Source of the DNA: Bacteroidia bacterium
GTDB taxonomy: Bacteria > Bacteroidota > Bacteroidia > Bacteroidales > Paludibacteraceae
Reading direction: 5' to 3'
DNA length: 64,000 nucleotides
Assembly (NCBI GenBank): GCA_021152555.1
Contig: JAGKVE010000005.1
Location: 6,175-70,174 of the forward strand
Part shown: positions 54,797 to 63,325 of the stretch, in pieces
Layout: each line of letters starts with the position of its first letter
Position numbering within the stretch: the stretch's first letter is position 1
Position numbers and translations under genes: made by a program
The notes under the pieces: generated by a model
Databases searched by the model: none
What the model was told of the DNA's origin: nothing
What the model saw: only the letters and a program-made list of their open reading frames with translations

Positions 54797-56215
54797 ATGA
54801 GATTCAAAACATTAGTTGTACTTGCACTTGTCGCTGCTGTTCCGGCACTGACATGTGCTAAAAAGCCCAAGAAAGTGGCAGAAGAGACTCCTGTTAAGGC
54901 TGCTGAGCCAGTAGTTGAAGAAGCAGAACCGACAATCACGGAGGAATGTGTAATCAATGTATCTCTCTTCCATGAATCGGTAAAGAACAAGATGTATGCT
55001 GACGCTTACGGCCCATGGTGGGAAGTGTATAGTACATGTCCAAACGCTAACAAGTCGATTTATACCGATGGTGCCAAGATTGTTGAGGCACTGTATCTGG
55101 CAACCACTGACGCCGCTGAGAAAGAGCGTTTGGCAAAACTGGCAGTAGAAATGCAGGATAAGCGTATTCGCTATTTTGGAAATGACCTGAAATACCCGAA
55201 GGCATATATATTGGGCGAAAAGGGTATGGCATATGTTGATTTCTATGGCGATACCAAACTTGCTGAGGCACGCGAATGCTTGCACCAGTCTGTAGAAGGA
55301 ATGGGCGCAAACAGCAAGATTATGGTGCTGGTCAAACTGGTTGACGTTTCCTATGCACTGTACAAACAAGACCCGAACGGAAAGGCTGAACAGTTTATCT
55401 CCGACTACGAAATGGCAAGCAATGCGCTCGGAGAGCAGGCCGCAAATGCCAACAATAAAAATGCTGAAATAGCAGGCAAGCAGAAAGATTATGTGGACAA
55501 TATCTTCGCCATCTCAGGTGCAGCAGACTGCTCCAAACTGGATGAGATCTATGCTGCGGCTGTTCAGGAAAATCTCACGAATCTTGACATGCTTCAAAAA
55601 ATAGCCAAATTGTATAAACGTGTCCGCTGCACGGAGAGTGAGGTTTATTTCACAGCCTGCGAAGCAGCTCACAAACTCCAGCCGACCCAGGAATCTGCCG
55701 CAGGCTGCGCATCTATGGCGGCCAAGAAAGGCGATTACGAAGCAGCTGTTGCATACTACGACCAGGCAATCCAATATGCTATGGTTGAAGACGAACTGGA
55801 AGATGTTGCGGACTACCAGTACAATGCAGCAGTATATTGTTTTGCCAACCTCAAGAAATATCCCGAGGCACGCAAATATGCGCAAGCATCTATTTCAACC
55901 CTCAGCGGTTTAGGTATCAATAAAGGTCAAGGACGCTGCTACATCATCATCGGAATGGCTTATGCTGCATCCCGTCCTTACGGAAACGATGCCAAGGGTG
56001 CTATCCTTAATAAAACCGTTTACTGGGCAGCCGTAGATAAATTCGTAAAAGCAAAACAAGTGGATCCGTCTGTAGAGGCTACTGCCAACGAATATATCTC
56101 TTCTTACAGCCGTTATTACCCGACGAAAGAAGAGCGTTTCGACTTACCAAATGAATTCTCTGGTTCTACGTTCTACGTAGGAGGTTGGATCGGTGAAACG
56201 ACGGCAATCCGATAG
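54797..56215 (+). CDS. Tetratricopeptide-repeat protein
   Basis: A 472-residue exported protein: signal peptide (to about ALTCA), a Lys/Pro/Glu-rich linker, then helical repeats resembling TPRs (for example GDYEAAVAYYDQAIQYA and YPEARKYAQASISTL). It ends just after GGWIGETTAIR, overlapping lptC by 23 bp. TPR proteins in this position probably act as periplasmic scaffolds. Confidence 0.85.
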   Translation: MRFKTLVVLALVAAVPALTCAKKPKKVAEETPVKAAEPVVEEAEPTITEECVINVSLFHESVKNKMYADAYGPWWEVYSTCPNANKSIYTDGAKIVEALYLATTDAAEKERLAKLAVEMQDKRIRYFGNDLKYPKAYILGEKGMAYVDFYGDTKLAEARECLHQSVEGMGANSKIMVLVKLVDVSYALYKQDPNGKAEQFISDYEMASNALGEQAANANNKNAEIAGKQKDYVDNIFAISGAADCSKLDEIYAAAVQENLTNLDMLQKIAKLYKRVRCTESEVYFTACEAAHKLQPTQESAAGCASMAAKKGDYEAAVAYYDQAIQYAMVEDELEDVADYQYNAAVYCFANLKKYPEARKYAQASISTLSGLGINKGQGRCYIIIGMAYAASRPYGNDAKGAILNKTVYWAAVDKFVKAKQVDPSVEATANEYISSYSRYYPTKEERFDLPNEFSGSTFYVGGWIGETTAIR

Positions 56216-56813
56216 AATCTTCATAACGAGTGTCATGCTGGCGCTCGTTATGATTATCTGTTCGTGTAACAAACAACAGGAGGTGCAACAAAGCGTTGTA
56301 CCTCTTGCTCGTGACCAGATGCCTGCACTCTTGACGGACTCCGTGACTACGCTCATCTCTGATTCCGGCATCACGCGTTACCGCATTGAAGCACCACAAT
56401 GGTGCGTATATGACAGGACGCAACCTAAGTATCAGGAATTTCCTGCCGGTATTTATTTGGAGCAGTTTGACGAAAATCTCAGTGTTCTCGCATCGCTTAA
56501 ATCGGATTATGCGCATTATGATGAAGACGCGCAACGGTGGAAACTCACGGGGAATGTGCATGCCCTCAATCATAAGGGGGAACAGTTTGACACCCAGGAA
56601 CTGAATTGGGACCAGCATGCCCACCGGGTTTATTCTGACCAATATATCCGTATTACGCGAGAGAAAAGTATTATCGAAGGGGTGGGGTTTGATTCGAATG
56701 AAGAAATGACAAAATATACCATCCTGCATCCGACTGGCGTCTTCCCTATTGATGAAAATGAGGAGACCGCCCAACCGGCTAACGGGATTGAGCTGCAAGA
56801 AAATAAAGAATAA
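56193..56813 (+). CDS. lptC: LPS export ABC transporter periplasmic protein LptC
   Basis: A 206-residue lipoprotein-like protein (LVMIICSC) with an LptC/OstA beta-jellyroll: LTDSVTTLISDSGITRYRIEAP, LKSDYAHYDEDAQRWKLTGNV and TQELNWD. It links the inner-membrane LptBFG to LptA. The start is GTG at 56193, supported by GGAGG about 9 bp upstream. It overlaps the TPR gene. Confidence 0.9.
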   Translation: MKRRQSDRIFITSVMLALVMIICSCNKQQEVQQSVVPLARDQMPALLTDSVTTLISDSGITRYRIEAPQWCVYDRTQPKYQEFPAGIYLEQFDENLSVLASLKSDYAHYDEDAQRWKLTGNVHALNHKGEQFDTQELNWDQHAHRVYSDQYIRITREKSIIEGVGFDSNEEMTKYTILHPTGVFPIDENEETAQPANGIELQENKE

Positions 56814-56821
56814 CCAGAATC

Positions 56822-57562
56822 ATGTTATTAACAGACAAAATAGCCCTCATCACGGGGGCAGCCAGAGGGATAGGCAAACAAATAGCTCTTGCGTACGCGC
56901 GCGAGGGGGCCAATATTGCCTTTACTGATTTGGCATTAACTGAAGAGGCGCAAGCTACTTGCGACGAGATAGCTGCACTGGGGGTGAAAGTTCAATTCTA
57001 CGCATCCAATGCAGCGGATTTTGAAGAGGCGCATAAAGTAGTAGAAAAAGTAGTTGCGGACTTTGGGAGATTAGATATATTGGTGAATAACGCCGGAATA
57101 ACGCGCGATACGCTGTTGATGCGTATGACGGAGCAACAGTGGGACCAAGTTATTCAGGTTAATCTCAAATCAGCATTCAATTTTACGCATGCTGTAACGC
57201 CGGTAATGATGCGTCAGCGGACTGGTTCAATCATATCGCTAAGTTCTATAGTAGGCATTAACGGTAATGCAGGGCAAGCCAATTATGCAGCATCCAAAGC
57301 TGGCATAATCGCTCTCACGAAGTCCGCTGCGAAAGAATTGGGAAGCCGTAATATACGCGTGAATGCGATTGCCCCGGGCTTTATAGTAACCGATATGACA
57401 AAAAAACTTGGCGAAGAGACACTCAAATCGTTCGTTTCAATGATTCCTATGCGTAGAGGAGGAGAACCGGAAGAAGTAGCAAAAGTAGCCCTTTTCCTCG
57501 CATCGGAATTGTCCTCCTACGTATCAGGACAAGTAATTCAAGTGAATGGCGCCATGGCGTAA
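56822..57562 (+). CDS. fabG: 3-oxoacyl-[acyl-carrier-protein] reductase
   Basis: A 246-residue short-chain dehydrogenase reducing beta-ketoacyl-ACP in fatty acid synthesis. NADPH site GAARGIGKQIA; catalytic Ser in SLSSIVG and YAASKAG (Tyr and Lys); VNNAGITRD. It ends with the family SGQVIQVNGAMA. Acyl carrier genes are not adjacent; it lies between lptC and murC. Confidence 0.96.
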   Translation: MLLTDKIALITGAARGIGKQIALAYAREGANIAFTDLALTEEAQATCDEIAALGVKVQFYASNAADFEEAHKVVEKVVADFGRLDILVNNAGITRDTLLMRMTEQQWDQVIQVNLKSAFNFTHAVTPVMMRQRTGSIISLSSIVGINGNAGQANYAASKAGIIALTKSAAKELGSRNIRVNAIAPGFIVTDMTKKLGEETLKSFVSMIPMRRGGEPEEVAKVALFLASELSSYVSGQVIQVNGAMA

Positions 57563-57573
57563 AATATAGAAAG

Positions 57574-58947
57574 ATGGCTCAATTACAAGACATACAAAAT
57601 ATCTTTTTTTTAGGTGTCGGCGGCATTGGAATGAGTGCGCTGGCACGTTATTATCGCCATTGCGGAAAGAATGTAGGCGGCTATGACAGAACGCCCTCCG
57701 CATTGACAAAAGAACTCGAAAAAGAGGGGATAATGATTACATATGATGATGACGCAAATGTTTTCAATTCCCGCTTTTCGCTTTTTAATTCCCCGGAAAA
57801 AACGCTGGTTGTACGAACTCCCGCAGTGCCGGCTGACAGCATTATATATACATACCTTCGTGAGAGAGGATTTGAAATCCATAAGCGCGCAGAAGTTCTT
57901 GGTATGATTTCACGCGAGAAGAAGGCGTTATGTGTAGCCGGTACGCACGGTAAAACGACAACCAGTACGATGATTGCCCATTTGATGCAAAGTAACGCCT
58001 TTCTCGGCGGTATCAGCATGAACTACGGCACGAACCTGTTACTTAACAAAGATAGCGAATATGTGACGGTTGAGGCTGATGAATATGACCGCTCATTCCA
58101 TCATTTGGCACCCTATATTTCAGTTGTCACATCTGTTGATGCGGATCACTTGGATATATATGGCACTCCGGAAGCTTACCGTGATGCCTTTGCGCATTAT
58201 ACAAGTCTCATAACCGGTGCTTTGGTAATGAAGAAAGGGATTGCATTGCAACCTCGCCTTCAAACGGGAGTCAAATGCTATACATATTCGGCAACCGGGC
58301 ATGCTGATTTTTACGCAGACAACATACGTATTTCAGACGGTCAGATATCCTTCGATTATCAAATGCCTGACGGTATGATAGAGAACGTCCGGCTTGGTGT
58401 GCCGGTGTGGGTAAATATCGAGAATGCAGTAGCTGCGATGGCGGTAGCCCATTTATGCGGGGAAAAAGACGATGCAATACGCGAGGCAATAGCCTCTTTC
58501 CGCGGTGTGCAACGCCGGTTCAATATCCATGTGAATACGCCAAAGGTGGTATATATTGACGATTATGCACATCATCCGGACGAGATAGCCACATCCATTG
58601 ATTCTGTACGCAGATTATATCCGTCCCGTAAAATGATAGGTGTCTTCCAACCGCACCTGTACACACGTACACGTGATTTTGCCGACGGTTTTGTCCGCGT
58701 GTTAAGTACATTGGACGAGTGTATATTATTACCTATCTATCCGGCACGCGAGTTGCCTATCCCGGGAGTAACAAGCGATATGCTTCTTGGAAAAATAGGT
58801 AGAGGAACGTTAATAGAGAAAGCCGATCTGGCAAAAGAATTAAAGAGCAGAGTAGAGCAGAGCGACAAGCCTGTCGTAATCATGACAATCGGAGCGGGAG
58901 ATATTGACCGCTTAGTTCCTGAGATAACAGAAATATTAGGCAAATGA
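57574..58947 (+). CDS. murC: UDP-N-acetylmuramate--L-alanine ligase
   Basis: A 457-residue Mur ligase adding L-Ala to UDP-MurNAc. Rossmann motif FLGVGGIGMSALAR, ATP P-loop AGTHGKTTTSTM, and the conserved DDYAHHP. The residues around 62-75 (ANVFNSRFSLFNSPE) include sequence matching a heptad repeat, an in-frame insertion in a loop of the N-terminal domain. Its stop overlaps ftsQ (ATGA). Confidence 0.96.
   Translation: MAQLQDIQNIFFLGVGGIGMSALARYYRHCGKNVGGYDRTPSALTKELEKEGIMITYDDDANVFNSRFSLFNSPEKTLVVRTPAVPADSIIYTYLRERGFEIHKRAEVLGMISREKKALCVAGTHGKTTTSTMIAHLMQSNAFLGGISMNYGTNLLLNKDSEYVTVEADEYDRSFHHLAPYISVVTSVDADHLDIYGTPEAYRDAFAHYTSLITGALVMKKGIALQPRLQTGVKCYTYSATGHADFYADNIRISDGQISFDYQMPDGMIENVRLGVPVWVNIENAVAAMAVAHLCGEKDDAIREAIASFRGVQRRFNIHVNTPKVVYIDDYAHHPDEIATSIDSVRRLYPSRKMIGVFQPHLYTRTRDFADGFVRVLSTLDECILLPIYPARELPIPGVTSDMLLGKIGRGTLIEKADLAKELKSRVEQSDKPVVIMTIGAGDIDRLVPEITEILGK
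57761..57795. repeat. Heptad-register repeat inside murC
   Basis: TTTTCAA, TTCCCGC, TTTTCGC, TTTTTAA, TTCCCCG in one 7-bp register, translated in frame. Confidence 0.65.
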
Positions 58948-59684
58948 GGAAAACAGCGTATATAGTTTGGACGTGTGTCGGTATAGGAATAACTATATCT
59001 TTGTTGGTGGCGTCAGTGCTCATGGGGTATAGAATGACACCGACATCAACTCCTTGTACATCGCTGGTATATGTGATAGAGGATCGCGACGAACGCATGT
59101 ATCTGACGGAAAGTGAGTTGACGCAAATGCTTGAGACTGCTGACCTTTATCCTGTTGGTCGTGCCCAAAATGCTGTTTCTATCAATCGCATCGAGCAAGC
59201 AGTCCGCTGTCATCCGATGGTACGTACGGCTGAATGCTACATTACGCCCCGTAATGAAGTGCGCATATGCGTAACACAACGTCAACCGCTCTTACGAGTT
59301 CAGACACCCGCAGAGATGTATTTTATTGACACAGACCGCCGTGTGATGCCGGTAAGGGCAAACATAAAAGATAGGGTGATGCTCGCAAATGGAACGATAG
59401 GAGTACAAATGGCATCAAAAACTTTAGCGGATTTTGCAGAATGGCTTGAGAATAATGATTACTGGTGCTCCCGTGTACATCATGTGCATGTGGCATCTCC
59501 GCAAATGGTTTATTTATATCTGCGGAACTCATCCGCACGTGTTGTAATGGGCAATATGCGTGGTTATGAGCGTAAATTGAATAAATTGCAGACGTTCTTG
59601 ACAGAATCATCAGAGATAATCAAAGATAAGAACTATACCGAATTGGATGTCCGTTATCGCGGGCAAGTTATCGGTAGATACTAA
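58944..59684 (+). CDS. ftsQ: Cell division protein FtsQ
   Basis: A 246-residue bitopic protein: one N-terminal membrane helix (about 8-30), then a POTRA domain and a beta domain (RMYLTESELTQML... YLRNSSARVVMG). Weak sequence conservation is normal; position between murC and ftsA supports the call. It recruits later divisome proteins. Confidence 0.85.
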   Translation: MRKTAYIVWTCVGIGITISLLVASVLMGYRMTPTSTPCTSLVYVIEDRDERMYLTESELTQMLETADLYPVGRAQNAVSINRIEQAVRCHPMVRTAECYITPRNEVRICVTQRQPLLRVQTPAEMYFIDTDRRVMPVRANIKDRVMLANGTIGVQMASKTLADFAEWLENNDYWCSRVHHVHVASPQMVYLYLRNSSARVVMGNMRGYERKLNKLQTFLTESSEIIKDKNYTELDVRYRGQVIGRY

Positions 59685-59702
59685 ACTTTAACTATTTGAA
59701 TC

Positions 59703-60986
59703 ATGGCAAAAAGACAACCAACGACAACGGATTCGCTTCCCCTTGTAGCCTTGGATTTGGGAAGTGACAGCGTGCGTGCTATGGCAGCTCGCCGCATAGC
59801 GCCGGATCTGTTTCAGATTCTCGGTGTAGAGGAACGTCCGCAAAAATTAGGCAATGTGTGCGTAGAGCAGGGGATAATCACCCAGTCAAGTAATGCCGGT
59901 TATGTGATAGCCGAAGTGCTGAAACTGCTGGCGAACCGTATTGGCGTAAGCGAATTACCCACCGCTTTTCTATCCCTCGGCGGGCAGTCAATGCAGATTG
60001 TGGCAGTTCATTCGCGCCGTGACCAGGCGCGCAAAAAAGAAATCAGTCAGGCGTTGCTTGATGAGATGGAACAGGAATGCAAGGAGAAAATAGAACTGCG
60101 TAATCCGGATGTCGCGGTATTGGGGCTTGTCCCGAGTTATTTTTCCTTAGACGGAGTAGAACAGGACGAAGTGCCCGGTCCCGAGCAGCGTGCGGCATTG
60201 ATAGAAGCCCATTATATCGCTTTCTATGGTCGTAAAGCTATTGACACTCAATTGCAAAAATCATTCTCGCAGGCAGGTCGCAGTATAGAGCATGCGTTTG
60301 TCCGTCCTGAGGCATTACTGTCTGCTTTTGCTACATGCGATGGGAATCATGTGCTGATGAACGGTTGCGCAGTATTGGATTTCGGAGCGCAGACAACCAG
60401 TCTTACCGTTTATAAGGGAGGTCAGTATCTGCTTAATAAAGTGGTACCAAAGGGCGGATATCACATATCACGAATGTTAGAGCAGCAAGGAATGAGTTTT
60501 GCAACAGCAGAGGTGCTTAAAAAGAAATATGGCTGCGCATCACCGGAGTTGGTGACAAAGAATGTCCGTCTGCGTGTACCTGCCAGTCCGGAAATAGGAG
60601 GAGAGATGGTAATCGCTTCTTACGAATTAGCGGAGGCTATAGAGTTGAAATTGCAGGAGATACTTGCACCGCTGTTTGAAGAACTGAAGAAGGTGGAAGC
60701 ACGTATCCAAACGCTATATATAACAGGAGGTGCCAGCATGCTGGCAGGATTGGCGGAGTATATCCAGAGTCAAACGGCAGTGCGCGTGCAATACGGTGCG
60801 CATAATCTTCTTCTCCACCGTGACACTGAGGAGAAATATCTATCGCCTGAATATACATCGCTGGTCGGTACCATTCTTTTGGGACAAGATTACCGCGATA
60901 GTCATAAAAACCAGTTGGTACGTAAGCCCGGTTTCTTTGACCGCGTGAAAGAGAGTACGCTTGATATGTTTATTGACCAGCAATAA
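59703..60986 (+). CDS. ftsA: Cell division protein FtsA
   Basis: A 427-residue actin-like protein tethering FtsZ to the membrane. It has VALDLGSDSVRAM (phosphate 1), VLDFGAQTTSLTVYKGG (phosphate 2) and LYITGGASMLAGL (adenosine). The C-terminus ends in an amphipathic helix (FFDRVKESTLDMFIDQQ) for membrane binding. The N-terminal 10 residues are a polar extension. Confidence 0.95.
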   Translation: MAKRQPTTTDSLPLVALDLGSDSVRAMAARRIAPDLFQILGVEERPQKLGNVCVEQGIITQSSNAGYVIAEVLKLLANRIGVSELPTAFLSLGGQSMQIVAVHSRRDQARKKEISQALLDEMEQECKEKIELRNPDVAVLGLVPSYFSLDGVEQDEVPGPEQRAALIEAHYIAFYGRKAIDTQLQKSFSQAGRSIEHAFVRPEALLSAFATCDGNHVLMNGCAVLDFGAQTTSLTVYKGGQYLLNKVVPKGGYHISRMLEQQGMSFATAEVLKKKYGCASPELVTKNVRLRVPASPEIGGEMVIASYELAEAIELKLQEILAPLFEELKKVEARIQTLYITGGASMLAGLAEYIQSQTAVRVQYGAHNLLLHRDTEEKYLSPEYTSLVGTILLGQDYRDSHKNQLVRKPGFFDRVKESTLDMFIDQQ

Positions 60987-61031
60987 ATACGCACATGAAT
61001 TAATGGTAAATATTAAATTATAAATTATTAT

Positions 61032-62276
61032 ATGGAAGAGAATTTTACACTTCCTTTGGAGGGTTTGACAGAGGATAGTATTATTAAAGTGATAGGCGTC
61101 GGTGGTGGTGGATGTAATGCGGTCAATTACATGCATCGGCAAGGATTAAAGGATGTCTCATTCCTTGTATGCAATACGGATCGCCAGGTCCTAATCAAGT
61201 CATCGGTTCCGAGCAAACTGCAGTTAGGTCCTGGTTTGGGAGCCGGAGGAGATCCTGAAACTGCACGTCAGTATGCTGAAGAAAGCCGTGAGCATATACG
61301 CGAAGCACTCAATGACGGAACACAGATGTTATTTATAACTGCCGGAATGGGTGGCGGAACCGGCACAGGGGCATCCGCCGTAGTAGCTGAAGTAGCGCAG
61401 GAAATGGGAATCTTGACTGTTGGAATCGTTACTATCCCCTTCGCGTTTGAGGGAAAGCGAAAGATAGAGAAAGCAATGATGGGCGTAGCCCGTCTGGCGA
61501 AACAAGTCGATGCTCTCCTTATCATCAATAATGAGAAACTCAAGCAAATCTATCCGGAACTCAATCTGCTGAATGCGTTCAGCAAGTCGGATGATGTAGT
61601 AGCCAATGCGGCGCGTGCTATTGCAGAGATTATTACTGTTCCGGGGTATATTAACACGGACTTTGCCGATGTGCGCAATACGTTACGTAACGGCGGTGTG
61701 GCTATCATGAATATCGGTCGCGCATCCGGAGAACGGCGTATTACCAACGCCATCAACGATGCTCTTAACTCGCCTTTGGTCAATACTAACGACGTGCACG
61801 GCGCAGAGCGTATCTTGCTGCAGTTCTATTGCTCAACAGAGCATGCTATCGTAATGGAGGAAATCGATCAGATTAACGATTTCGTACAGGAAGTGGGCGA
61901 TGATATAGAGGTACAATGGGGGGCGTCAATTGACGAGTCTCTCGGTGAAGAGGTGCGTGTAACCGTTATTGCAACCGGTTATAAAGTGGACGGCTTACCA
62001 TCAGAGGAAGAAGAGGACGGTAAGAAATCAATATCTGAGGCAATTGAGGCAAATTATCCTTCTCAGCAAACCAAACCAATGGAAGATGAGAAAGTTCAGT
62101 TGATTGATTTGAGCGACACGCTTCGCAATGAAGGAATAGAGCAGCCGCAAGCACCTCGTGAACATGTCCATTCTTCCTCTGCCGATGATGTGGTAATTAC
62201 GGTTGAGGATGATACCAAAGCAGAAGAACCTCATCAGACGACTCATCGTCCGTTTGACTGGATTAGACGAAAATAA
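61032..62276 (+). CDS. ftsZ: Cell division protein FtsZ
   Basis: A 414-residue tubulin-like GTPase that builds the Z ring. It has KVIGVGGGGCNAVNYM, the G-box GMGGGTGTGASAV and NTDFADVR. After the globular part (to about 320) an acidic linker leads to the C-terminal HRPFDWIRRK, which takes the place of the usual ZipA/FtsA-binding peptide. It closes the division cluster, with no envA/lpxC next to it. Confidence 0.98.
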   Translation: MEENFTLPLEGLTEDSIIKVIGVGGGGCNAVNYMHRQGLKDVSFLVCNTDRQVLIKSSVPSKLQLGPGLGAGGDPETARQYAEESREHIREALNDGTQMLFITAGMGGGTGTGASAVVAEVAQEMGILTVGIVTIPFAFEGKRKIEKAMMGVARLAKQVDALLIINNEKLKQIYPELNLLNAFSKSDDVVANAARAIAEIITVPGYINTDFADVRNTLRNGGVAIMNIGRASGERRITNAINDALNSPLVNTNDVHGAERILLQFYCSTEHAIVMEEIDQINDFVQEVGDDIEVQWGASIDESLGEEVRVTVIATGYKVDGLPSEEEEDGKKSISEAIEANYPSQQTKPMEDEKVQLIDLSDTLRNEGIEQPQAPREHVHSSSADDVVITVEDDTKAEEPHQTTHRPFDWIRRK

Positions 62277-62288
62277 TAAAATACGATT

Positions 62289-63263
62289 ATGGAAAACCAA
62301 CATGAAACAATCGTACCCTCTGAGGGTAGAGAAATGAATTTCATTGACCTCTGTGCGGCATGCGGCCGTGCAATAGGTCGGGCGTGTGCTGCCTGCTGGC
62401 AGTTGTTCTTGCACATGGTGCGTCTCACTTACCGCTATTGGTGGATTGTGCTTACATTAGTGGCACTGGCTGTAGCCGGAGCTTTGTACTACTCCCGTCA
62501 TGATAACCTCAAGTACAAAGTGAATGCCATCGTTCTGCTCAACGGACCTACAATTCAGCAGTTTGAACAGAGCTTTCATACGATGTGCTCTGCACAAAGG
62601 TTACCGCAAGATGCTTCTATTTCTCCATTTGTATGGAGCCAGACAATCACGGACTTCAAAACCTTCCGTGTTATTGATTGTTTAGGAGACGAGACGGCTG
62701 ATTTTATTGATTTTAAGCATAAAATAAAACCGACAGACACTGTCAATGTTCAGATGCAGGATCGTTTGTGTCTGCAGTTCCGTCTCAAAAACCGCGACAT
62801 GCACCGGTTACCGGCGGTAGAGGATGCTTTGTTAGAATATTTCAATTCTAATCAGGCAATGCAACATTCGTATGATGTATATAGTAAGAATCTGCGCAAT
62901 GAAGTGTCTTTCAATCATCGTCAGGCAGACAAATTGGACAGCCTGACCAGCTGTTATTATTTCTATCAGCCGTCTGAAGCTCATCCGCGTAGTTCCGGAG
63001 TCAGTTTTTACGGCGATCGCGAGGTAGAGTTGTTCTTGGAGGATATCTATGAACAGCATGCGCACTTACAACGTGTTGATCAGCGCTTGGAGTTAGCAAC
63101 GGCTCCCGTGACGATAGAGAATCACTTCGCCGTTTTTCCAGCGCCGGTTAATGGGCGTATGAAATGTGTGGTTGTATTCTTACTGTTAGGATGGATATTC
63201 GGTTGCGCTTTAGCGGAAATAATTGACAAGCGCAAGGTTATTCTTGCTTGGTTGAAAGAATAA
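62289..63263 (+). CDS. Wzz-like chain-length determinant or polysaccharide co-polymerase
   Basis: A 324-residue protein with an N-terminal cytosolic Cys-rich stretch, a membrane helix (about 54-75), a long periplasmic domain rich in helices and a second C-terminal membrane helix (about 290-312) with a short tail. This topology fits Wzz/BexD-type proteins that set polysaccharide length. There are no glycosyltransferases adjacent. It follows ftsZ by 12 bp and ends at a bidirectional terminator. Confidence 0.6.
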   Translation: MENQHETIVPSEGREMNFIDLCAACGRAIGRACAACWQLFLHMVRLTYRYWWIVLTLVALAVAGALYYSRHDNLKYKVNAIVLLNGPTIQQFEQSFHTMCSAQRLPQDASISPFVWSQTITDFKTFRVIDCLGDETADFIDFKHKIKPTDTVNVQMQDRLCLQFRLKNRDMHRLPAVEDALLEYFNSNQAMQHSYDVYSKNLRNEVSFNHRQADKLDSLTSCYYFYQPSEAHPRSSGVSFYGDREVELFLEDIYEQHAHLQRVDQRLELATAPVTIENHFAVFPAPVNGRMKCVVVFLLLGWIFGCALAEIIDKRKVILAWLKE

Positions 63264-63293
63264 GCGGGATAGTGAGATAGATAGGAAGAGTAA

Positions 63294-63325
63294 AAAACGC
63301 GCGGGGCTATGCCTTCGCGCGTTTT
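63294..63325. terminator. Bidirectional terminator between the Wzz-like and DedA genes
   Basis: A perfect 10-bp stem AAAACGCGCG/CGCGCGTTTT with a 12-base loop; the DedA stop codon lies in the loop. Confidence 0.9.
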
